From Candidatus Bathyarchaeota archaeon (GTDB lineage Archaea; Thermoproteota; Bathyarchaeia; 40CM-2-53-6): a stretch of 5,895 bases of DNA. Location of the stretch: assembly GCA_005884605.1 (NCBI GenBank), contig VBBE01000006.1:1-5895 (forward strand). Reading direction: 5' to 3'. The position numbers and the translations under genes were made by a program. This document shows, piece after piece, positions 1 to 4,756 of this stretch (position 1 is the first letter of the stretch; each line of letters opens with the position of its first letter). Under the pieces are notes generated by a model. It saw only the letters and a program-made list of their open reading frames with translations, was not told the origin of the DNA and did no database searches.

Positions 1-350
1 TCATCCACAGAGTAGTGTAGATGAAAGACTAGATCTAATGTTCTGAACGTTCCTTTCTCTTCTATCCGTTGAATCACTCTCTCCGCTTCCTTATCGTCAA
101 GAATGTCGAACCCGTCCTTGTTGCCAACTCCAAACTTGAACACGACTCCTCCAGACCGGTACCCGGGGATGTCTGCAACCGTGATTTCCAGCGACTTTTT
201 TTCTTGGGCAAGCGATCGTAAGCCTGCAAAGATCGCTTTCTGCAAACTTTCAGTGTTGATATCGTAAAGCCATGAGGCCCGCGCGTGGTAGATCGTCGGG
301 AAGCGTTCCAGTGTTCCCAGCCAGGGATCTTCATCATGACTTTGATTCAT
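1..350 (-). CDS. Hypothetical protein, N-terminal part (runs off left edge)
   Basis: An open frame starts at ATG 350-348 and stays open to the window edge, giving at least 116 residues with no stop. It begins MNQSHDEDPWLGTLERF and continues through a segment WLYDINTESLQKAIFAGLRS (about residues 27-46) that looks like a helix. A strand-like stretch SLEITVADIPGY follows (about 53-64), then a glycine-rich turn SGGVVFKFGVGN (66-77). It has mixed charged and hydrophobic composition with no signal peptide or membrane segment, so a soluble cytoplasmic protein is likely. I do not recognise the family. The competing 87-residue frame at 74-337 is rich in R, S and T and looks like a shadow. The gene is divergent from the SUI1 gene across a 138-base gap. 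No clear Shine-Dalgarno sequence precedes the ATG. Confidence 0.6.
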   Translation of the reverse strand, partial: MNQSHDEDPWLGTLERFPTIYHARASWLYDINTESLQKAIFAGLRSLAQEKKSLEITVADIPGYRSGGVVFKFGVGNKDGFDILDDKEAERVIQRIEEKGTFRTLDLVFHLHYSVD

Positions 351-488
351 AGCGCGAACCCGCCAATGCAGTGAGGGCTATTACGAGACAGTTCACAATT
401 AACCGTTCCATCTCGTACTTAGACCTCATAGCTCGGTCCGCGGTAAAGGTAAAAGAGACTCGACCCACCATAGGAAATCAAGCCATCC
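351..488. other. Divergent intergenic region between hypothetical gene and SUI1 gene
   Basis: This gap should hold promoters for both flanking genes. I see no convincing TATA box for either. The best candidates are an AT-rich CACAATTAAC at 394-403 (reading GTTAATTGTG towards the left gene, about 50 bases from its ATG) and a tandem GGTAAA x2 at 442-453 about 36-47 bases ahead of the SUI1 TTG. Stop codons in the SUI1 frame at 372, 420, 429, 444, 450 and 471 show that the SUI1 gene does not extend into the gap. Confidence 0.35.
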
Positions 489-794
489 TTGTCAACCGAA
501 AGCGAAGATCTCGAGTTCCGCGACGTCCTGAAGCATCTCGATCGGGAATCAGCCCACTTTGTCATACGGCTGGAGACCCATCATTCCGGGAGGCTTGTGA
601 CCGTTGTCCAACCCCACGATCTGATAAGGGACAGTATCGACTTGCCTGGACTAACACACAAGCTGAAGCAGAAGATTGGAACCAGCGGCGACTTAGAAGA
701 CGATCGCATCATCCTCCATGGAGATCATCGAGATCAGGCCAAGAACGAGCTGGTGAAGCTAGGCGTCTCGGCCGATAATGTCGAAATGATCTAG
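489..794 (+). CDS. SUI1/aIF1-family translation initiation factor, divergent
   Basis: SUI1-domain proteins (eIF1, archaeal aIF1) bind the small ribosomal subunit near the P site and help reject wrong start codons. This one is 101 residues, the usual aIF1 size. Family features are the strand GRLVTVV (34-40), the helix LPGLTHKLKQKIG (52-64), the signature RIILHGDHRDQ (73-83) and the tail KLGVSADNVEM (90-100). Two things differ from ordinary aIF1 as I know it. The N-terminal Cys-containing 'LP.ELC' segment is absent, and the usual 'KLACGGT' loop is replaced by KIGTSGDLE. It may therefore be a paralogue and not the housekeeping factor. The start is TTG at 489. The only other codons after the in-frame TAG at 471-473 are GAA ATC AAG CCA TCC, so no ATG or GTG is available. 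No strong ribosome binding site is seen; an AGG lies 14 bases upstream. Confidence 0.85.
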   Translation: MSTESEDLEFRDVLKHLDRESAHFVIRLETHHSGRLVTVVQPHDLIRDSIDLPGLTHKLKQKIGTSGDLEDDRIILHGDHRDQAKNELVKLGVSADNVEMI

Positions 795-811
795 ATCCTA
801 AAACGGAGCCT

Positions 812-1435
812 TTACTGGGAGCTCGGGTGAGCGATTGGAATCTTCCAGTCTCTCCAAACGCTAACCATTCGAAGAACGAATGTTGCTAGGGCAGCTAGAA
901 TTTCAGCTGGCGTTCCAAGAACTCCTGCCTGATTAGCCAGTGTGATTATGATTGCTCCAAGCAGGGAGGCGACCGCGTATACTTCGCTCCTCAGCACCAG
1001 AGGCACTTCCGCGGCCAGTATGTCCCTCAGTGCTCCACCGCCAATACCGGTGAGCATTCCCAGCAACGCGGCTGGGACCGGGTTGAGCTGAGCTGCGAGG
1101 GCTATGGTGGTGCCTGTGACGGTGAAAATTGCTAGGTCTGCGGCATCGAACGCGGTGACGAAACGGTTCCATTTGACGATTTGGCGAAAATCGAAGAATA
1201 CTAGTAGTCCTGCAACTCCGGCTGCAGCGAGATATCGCCAGTCAATCAGTGTCGTCGGGGGAACATGTCCGAGTATTATGTCCCGCATTATTCCCCCGCC
1301 AAGCCCGGTCGCTACTGACAACACTAGTACTCCGAACAGGTCCATCTTCTTCCGAACTGCAAGTATACCACCAGTCAAGCCGAACGCGAAAGTTCCGACA
1401 AGGTTCAGTATCAGCGTCTCGTCCATTTTTCTCAC
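812..1435 (-). CDS. TRIC channel / UPF0126 (YicG-like) membrane protein
   Basis: Prokaryotic TRIC proteins are trimeric monovalent-cation (K+/Na+) channels in the cytoplasmic membrane with seven helices built from two similar three-helix repeats plus one. Both repeats are visible. The first runs from about residue 10 to 85 with GLGGGIMRDIILG at 44-56. The second runs from about 98 to 175 with GIGGGALRDILAA at 130-142. The paired 'GGGxxRD' motifs are diagnostic, and 207 residues is the usual family length. The C-terminus is a short soluble tail. The start is either GTG at 1435 or ATG at 1426 (giving MDETLILNL). A GAGGG lies 3 bases before the GTG and about 11-12 before the ATG, so neither spacing is ideal and ATG may be the true start. 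The gene converges with the SUI1 gene, leaving 17 bases. Its upstream region is rich in inverted repeats, listed separately. Confidence 0.9.
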   Translation of the reverse strand: MRKMDETLILNLVGTFAFGLTGGILAVRKKMDLFGVLVLSVATGLGGGIMRDIILGHVPPTTLIDWRYLAAAGVAGLLVFFDFRQIVKWNRFVTAFDAADLAIFTVTGTTIALAAQLNPVPAALLGMLTGIGGGALRDILAAEVPLVLRSEVYAVASLLGAIIITLANQAGVLGTPAEILAALATFVLRMVSVWRDWKIPIAHPSSQ

Positions 1436-1534
1436 ATCCCTCTGGGATCATCCAGATACTCAAGAGTATCACATATCATGGACAGTAGTCCTCTGAAACG
1501 GGTCTGCGATTCAGGGAGGCCTCTATCTGGATGA
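1436..1534 (-). promoter_or_regulatory. Candidate structured leader of the TRIC gene (nested inverted repeats)
   Basis: Read on the minus strand towards the TRIC gene, an 11-base arm TCATCCAGATA (1534-1524) is perfectly complementary to TATCTGGATGA (1458-1448), enclosing 65 bases. Inside, CTGAA (1514-1510) can pair with TTCAG (1498-1494), and GGAC/GTCC (1491-1480) forms a 4-base stem with a 4-base loop. Next to the start, ATCCC-AGA-GGGAT (1448-1436) is a perfect 5-base hairpin covering the only Shine-Dalgarno-like GAGGG. The first arm is preceded by CTCAC, which can instead pair with GTGAG next to the start codon, so alternative folds are possible. I cannot assign a known riboswitch class. 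The pairings are seen directly; the regulatory role is inferred. Confidence 0.4.
1455..1470. repeat. 16-base palindrome GATACTC-N2-GAGTATC
   Basis: Perfect 7-base arms flank a 2-base centre. The site lies 20 bases before the GTG and 29 before the ATG of the TRIC gene, directly downstream (minus strand) of a weak TATA-like ATGATATG at about 1472-1479. That is a typical place for a dimeric repressor operator. It also shares four bases with the second arm of the long inverted repeat, so it could equally be an RNA hairpin. Confidence 0.45.
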
Positions 1535-1551
1535 GTGAGTTTCGGCGATCG

Positions 1552-1995
1552 CTACAGTAGCTTATGGACGACTCGGAGGCAAGCGTTCATCACATAGGGA
1601 ATCTTGCTCTGCGAAAGCATTTTTTTCGCTTCCTCGTTCTCGAGTCCGAGCTGTGCCCAGAACGCGAATGGTCTACCATACGTCTTCCGCATCTCGATAA
1701 CTTGCTGTGCAACCTGTGGTAGTTCTTCGCTGGGACGGAAGACGTCGACGATATCGACCCTTGTCGCCAGGTCCGGCGGGAGGTCCATGAGGCTCTTGTA
1801 GGCTTTCTCGCCTAGAATCTCATCAGCAGTCGGATTAACCGGAATGATCATGTACCCATGTTCTTTCATGTATGCGGGTACCGTGTAGGCTTCTTTCTCA
1901 GGGTTCTTGGAAGCGCCCACTACAGCAATAACATCGTATTTTTTCAGAATCTCTCTAGGGGATACTGTTGCGCTGGGACTACGGGTTTGGGACGT
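1552..1995 (-). CDS. CoA-binding domain protein (YccU/COG1832-like), start codon unresolved
   Basis: Small single-domain protein with the CoA-binding Rossmann fold found in succinyl-CoA synthetase alpha subunits; the function of stand-alone members is poorly defined. Landmarks are the first strand and loop VIAVVGASKNPEK, then YMIIPVNPTADEILG, the central VDIVDVFRPSEELPQV, and the end NACLRVVHKLL, matching the family's usual 'C..V.H..L' finish. The only standard start in frame is GTG at 1920, but this would remove the first strand. The frame continues upstream with SPREILKKYDVIAVV, clearly part of the domain, and is open back to the TAG of the MFS gene at 2061. No ATG, GTG or TTG occurs in between. 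I place the start provisionally at ACG 1995-1993 (147 residues, reading TSQTRSPSATVSPREIL), with GAGG 8 bases upstream. ATT at 1950 is an alternative. Identity of the family is firm; the 5' end is not. Confidence 0.82.
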   Translation of the reverse strand, partial: TSQTRSPSATVSPREILKKYDVIAVVGASKNPEKEAYTVPAYMKEHGYMIIPVNPTADEILGEKAYKSLMDLPPDLATRVDIVDVFRPSEELPQVAQQVIEMRKTYGRPFAFWAQLGLENEEAKKMLSQSKIPYVMNACLRVVHKLL

Positions 1996-2013
1996 GGTGC
2001 TTGCCTCTAATCT

Positions 2014-2042
2014 AGCATCTGTCCGGTGGCTAAAAAGATGCT
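2014..2042 (-). repeat. Intergenic hairpin between MFS and CoA-binding genes
   Basis: AGCATCT and AGATGCT form perfect 7-base arms around a 15-base loop. On the transcribed strand the loop begins with a T-run after AGCATC. It lies 16 bases after the MFS stop codon and ends 18 bases before the provisional ACG start of the next gene. It could be a 3'-end stabiliser, processing site or weak attenuator; role inferred only. Confidence 0.35.
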
Positions 2043-2058
2043 TCGCGCCGGTCGTGCG

Positions 2059-3267
2059 CTAGCTCTGGGGTCGTATGCTCTTGAACTGAGTATAGAACAG
2101 TGTGATGGAGATGACATAGAACACGGTTGCCAGATAGAAGGGAATGTCAAATCTTCCTGTTGCCAGGATCAAACCGCCAATCACTGTGGTTATGCTGTTC
2201 GGTATCCTCCAGACAACTGTGTTGATCGAGCTCGCTAGTCCTCTCTCTTCTTGGGACATGATGCCCATCAGATAGGAATCACCCAGTGGTCCTGCCATGT
2301 TCATCAAAGCCGCTCGAATGATGTAGAGACCGCCTGCCAGTCTAACGTCCGGGACGAGCGCTAGACTCAGCATGAAGATTGTCGAGAATCCTTGTGTAGC
2401 AACGATCGCTTTGACTAATCCAAACCGGCCGGAGATTCTAGGACTCGCTACAGCAGCGAGCGCTATTGTCAAGTTGGACAACGAGAGCAGGGGTCCGCTG
2501 AACGTGTCTGGGGTTCCGAACTTAAGGAAAAGCCAAGTCGGAATCAGGGGAATAATGAACCCTGCTCCGAGTCCGATGAGGCTGTTTATCCCGGAGAACT
2601 TGAGGAGAGTCGAGAAGCTCTTGCCTCTGATCAGTTTTTTCGGGTTAGGTGTTTCTTTGTAGCCCTTGAGGATCCGAAACAGCCAAACCGGCGTTATGGC
2701 TGAGACCAGTCCCATTAACACCAGGAGGTCTTGATGGATGATGATCGATTTCAATCCGGTCAGGGATTGGATTGTCGGAATCAGTGTTGGGAGTAGAAAC
2801 CCGAACGCTATGGATCCGTTACCAATGATGAATGAGAGAGAGAAAGCTGCGTCCCGGTTCTCCAAGCTCGTCTGATCAGCAATTATCGCGTTCCATGTTG
2901 AGAGAGCGGCGGACTCGGCTATTCCAAGAATTATCGCTGCCACGACTAGGATGGCTACATTTATCGTGAGGGCGATTAGAATGATGGGAATAGGAATCAG
3001 AGAGGTCCCGAGCAGGAGTAGTTTCTTTCGACCTCTTCTGTCAGAGAGTATTCCAAGGGGTATTGAAAGGAGAACCATTGCCCCCTCCAGCCCAAGGAGG
3101 AGTCCGACGACGCCGGCGCTGATCCCTAGTTCGGGGAAAAATGCGGTTAGATAGACGAGGAGGTAACCGATCGCGACATTGTTGAAGACTAGGGCGATTA
3201 TGAGCCACTTTAGTCTTCTAGGAATCTTGGAGAAGAATCCACGTTTCTCTTGGACTTCATGATTCAT
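2059..3267 (-). CDS. Major facilitator superfamily (MFS) transporter
   Basis: Secondary active transporter of the cytoplasmic membrane, 402 residues, the usual length for a 12-helix MFS protein. A basic N-terminal tail (residues 1-20, with KIPRRLK) precedes helix 1 (WLIIALVFNNVAIGYLLVYL). The loop between helices 2 and 3 carries motif A, GILSDRRGRKK (72-82). A longer polar loop around 203-222 (LKGYKETPNPKKLIRGK) separates the two six-helix halves. The start is ATG 3267, with GGAG 7 bases upstream (3278-3275), so this start is well supported. The gene follows the other MFS gene by 35 bases, which suggests one transcript. Its substrate is unknown; drug, sugar-phosphate or metabolite export are all possible. 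Its stop codon TAG lies in the same frame as the following CoA-binding gene. Confidence 0.9.
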   Translation of the reverse strand: MNHEVQEKRGFFSKIPRRLKWLIIALVFNNVAIGYLLVYLTAFFPELGISAGVVGLLLGLEGAMVLLSIPLGILSDRRGRKKLLLLGTSLIPIPIILIALTINVAILVVAAIILGIAESAALSTWNAIIADQTSLENRDAAFSLSFIIGNGSIAFGFLLPTLIPTIQSLTGLKSIIIHQDLLVLMGLVSAITPVWLFRILKGYKETPNPKKLIRGKSFSTLLKFSGINSLIGLGAGFIIPLIPTWLFLKFGTPDTFSGPLLSLSNLTIALAAVASPRISGRFGLVKAIVATQGFSTIFMLSLALVPDVRLAGGLYIIRAALMNMAGPLGDSYLMGIMSQEERGLASSINTVVWRIPNSITTVIGGLILATGRFDIPFYLATVFYVISITLFYTQFKSIRPQS

Positions 3268-3274
3268 CTCGGCT

Positions 3275-3290
3275 CTCCGGCAGCAGCCGG
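3275..3290 (-). promoter_or_regulatory. Hairpin overlapping the ribosome binding site of the 2059-3267 MFS gene
   Basis: CCGGC-TGCT-GCCGG (3290-3277 on the minus strand) is a perfect 5-base GC-rich stem with a 4-base loop. Its last two bases are the first two of the GGAG ribosome binding site (3278-3275), which sits 7 bases before the ATG. The stem could therefore reduce ribosome access, or mark the 3' side of the upstream MFS gene. The structure is seen; its effect is inferred. Confidence 0.4.
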
Positions 3291-3302
3291 CATGAATCGG
3301 GG

Positions 3303-4487
3303 TTATTTAATCGGAGCCGGGCTAACGTGTTCAGAATTCAGAGTTCGCGGGCTGTGAGCTTGCTCCTTCAAAAAGAGTTGTGACAGCGCAGCGGAACCAA
3401 GAGCTGCCGCAAGAGCGAAGAGAATGACTGACTGGAGTTGAGTGGCGTCTGCGATTACTCCTCCGATCAAGGGTCCTAGGCCGCCTCCGAGACTAATCGC
3501 TGACTCAAGAATACCCAATCCCTTTCCCCTATCAGCGATTGAGGTATAGTCTGACATCAACGCTGCGGCAGATGCCTGGATCAATGGATAGATCGGAAGA
3601 GTCCACAAAATCGTCACCACAAAGACGTTTGTGACAAAGTAGATCGTCGCAAAATAGACTGCATAGCCCACAGCTCCTAAGAGGAACATAGGTTTCCTGC
3701 CAATCCTGTCATTCAACGGACCGACGATTCGAAACGCAATCGCTCCGAAGGCCGTCGTCGTGGTCGCGGCAAGACCCGCCATCAACCTGGACCCGCTGAG
3801 GGAATCGACAAGGTAGATTGTGAAGAAACTGTTGAAGGAAGAGGATGAGATGAGCGCGAGAATTGAGACTCCGCAGAGAATGAGGACGTTTCGTTGCTTG
3901 AGAAGACTCCAATATCCCTCCGGGCGGATCGCAGACTTGGCGATCGTAAGACCTTGTTTGGTTAGGAAGGAAACGCCTAGGATTCCTAAGAAGCCATAGA
4001 GTGCTCCCAGGACGTAGAGGTAGACGGGATCGAGGAATTGGAATAGTGCTCCACCGATGAGAGTCGCTGATGCATAGCCTAGTGATGCTGCTGTCCAGAA
4101 TTCTCCGATAGCTCGCCCGTATTGGGTGGATTTGTCGGTCGCTAGTGCGGCGAAGATAGGGATGAAGTTTGAGGAGAATAGGCCCATTAGTGCAACAACC
4201 AACACGAACTGTGCAGGATCCCGGAGGAAAGGGAAGAGAGTGAATCCAACGGCTTGGACGAGGAACGATAGAGCGAGAATTCTTGTCCCCTTTCCAGTCC
4301 TGTCCAGAATTCCTCCCCAGACAGGAGAGAGGACAATCGTCTCAATCGCAGGAAGAAACGAAACTAAAGAAATTAGCGAGAAGGATGCTCCTAGCGATCG
4401 AAGCTGGATTGGCAGAAAGGCCCAGATTATTCCGGTCGGGCCGAACGCTAGGGCGGTTGATAATTTAACAGAGATTCGCTGGTCCGT
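3303..4487 (-). CDS. MFS transporter with no standard start codon
   Basis: Second membrane transporter of the major facilitator superfamily. A start at GTG 4205 gives only 300 residues and cuts off helices 1-2. The same frame continues upstream without a stop to 4529 and encodes helix 1 (about residues 9-30, LSTALAFGPTGIIWAFLPIQ), helix 2 and a clear motif A, GGILDRTGKG (58-67). The matching second-half motif GPLNDRIGRKP lies near residue 257. The complete protein is about 394 residues, as expected for 12 helices. No ATG, GTG or TTG occurs in frame between the TAA at 4532-4530 and 4205. The provisional start is ACG 4487-4485 (reading TDQRISVKLS); ATC at 4475 is an alternative. The frame holds no internal stop, so it does not look like a decayed gene. 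It lies between the 54-residue gene and the other MFS gene. Substrate unknown. Confidence 0.85.
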   Translation of the reverse strand, partial: TDQRISVKLSTALAFGPTGIIWAFLPIQLRSLGASFSLISLVSFLPAIETIVLSPVWGGILDRTGKGTRILALSFLVQAVGFTLFPFLRDPAQFVLVVALMGLFSSNFIPIFAALATDKSTQYGRAIGEFWTAASLGYASATLIGGALFQFLDPVYLYVLGALYGFLGILGVSFLTKQGLTIAKSAIRPEGYWSLLKQRNVLILCGVSILALISSSSFNSFFTIYLVDSLSGSRLMAGLAATTTTAFGAIAFRIVGPLNDRIGRKPMFLLGAVGYAVYFATIYFVTNVFVVTILWTLPIYPLIQASAAALMSDYTSIADRGKGLGILESAISLGGGLGPLIGGVIADATQLQSVILFALAAALGSAALSQLFLKEQAHSPRTLNSEHVSPAPIK

Positions 4488-4529
4488 AACGACCCGCCCA
4501 AGAGATGGCGAAGAAGAATATCTGAGAGG

Positions 4530-4694
4530 TTATTTTGAAGGTGTCGTCTGGATGAGCCGTCTGATCTCTTCGCTTATCCTGCGACGCTCGTTGTCATCCT
4601 TCGCCATCATCCATTCTAGCTTGAGCTTGAACACACGATCCTCAATGCTAACGTTCTCCTTCTGCACCGTGTTTACCATGCTTGTCGACGCCAT
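4530..4694 (-). CDS. Small charged hypothetical protein (54 residues)
   Basis: Begins at ATG 4694 and stops at TAA 4532-4530. The sequence starts MASTSMVNTVQKENVSIEDR and continues into a strongly amphipathic, charged helix (KLKLEWMMAKDDNERRRISE, about residues 23-42, then EIRRLIQ), ending TTPSK. It is soluble, with no membrane segment, no cysteines and no recognisable family; a short coiled-coil or nucleic-acid/protein-binding helix is possible. Support for it being real: codon choice and composition look protein-like, a TATA-like box sits 34-40 bases upstream, and it neatly fills the gap between the UbiA and MFS genes. The opposite-strand 205-residue frame through here is a shadow of the MFS gene. 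No Shine-Dalgarno sequence is seen; the predicted leader is only about 12 bases. Confidence 0.55.
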   Translation of the reverse strand: MASTSMVNTVQKENVSIEDRVFKLKLEWMMAKDDNERRRISEEIRRLIQTTPSK

Positions 4695-4727
4695 CGTCCG
4701 GTATCATGCTCATTCTCGATCGTGGGA

Positions 4728-4734
4728 ATATAAC
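4728..4734 (-). promoter_or_regulatory. Candidate archaeal TATA box for the small gene and MFS operon
   Basis: The minus strand reads TTGTTATATTCCC here, downstream of the UbiA stop codon. Its centre (about 4731) would place a transcript start near 4706, roughly 12 bases before the ATG at 4694. This would drive the small gene and probably the two MFS and CoA-binding genes. There is no clear BRE match. Confidence 0.45.
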
Positions 4735-4756
4735 AAGTTCTGAACCCATAACTAGG

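Noticed and set aside
74..337. Minus-strand 87-residue frame
   Set aside because: Same strand as the better 1-350 frame but frame-shifted and rich in R, S, T and K; the alternative frame reads as a normal protein.
371..778. Plus-strand 135-residue frame
   Set aside because: Arg-, Ser- and Pro-rich composition with no domain. Most of it overlaps the convincingly conserved SUI1 frame.
795..811. Bidirectional terminator between SUI1 and TRIC genes
   Set aside because: The 17-base convergent gap has neither a stem nor a T-run long enough to call.
1515..1524. GAGGCCTC palindrome
   Set aside because: Only eight bases and isolated; expected by chance, and better seen as part of the larger leader structure.
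2059..2061. Read-through of TAG (for example as pyrrolysine) fusing the MFS protein to the in-frame CoA-binding protein
   Set aside because: The frame is open across the TAG, but the intervening 63 bases encode a low-complexity, unconserved-looking stretch. The MFS protein already ends normally after helix 12, and a shared frame has a one-in-three chance. No pyrrolysine machinery is visible here.
4530..4532. Read-through of TAA fusing the 54-residue protein to the startless MFS protein
   Set aside because: TAA is the least leaky stop, and the residues between it and helix 1 (PLRYSSSPSLGR) look like untranslated sequence. Kept only as a remote explanation for the missing start.
4648..4713. 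21-residue upstream frame (MSMIPDDGV...) overlapping the small gene
   Set aside because: Too short to support and only about 18 bases from the TATA-like box centre, so its ATG would probably lie upstream of the transcript start.
4126..4743. Plus-strand 205-residue frame
   Set aside because: Antisense to the N-terminal MFS coding region and the small gene; composition is typical of a shadow frame, with no motif.
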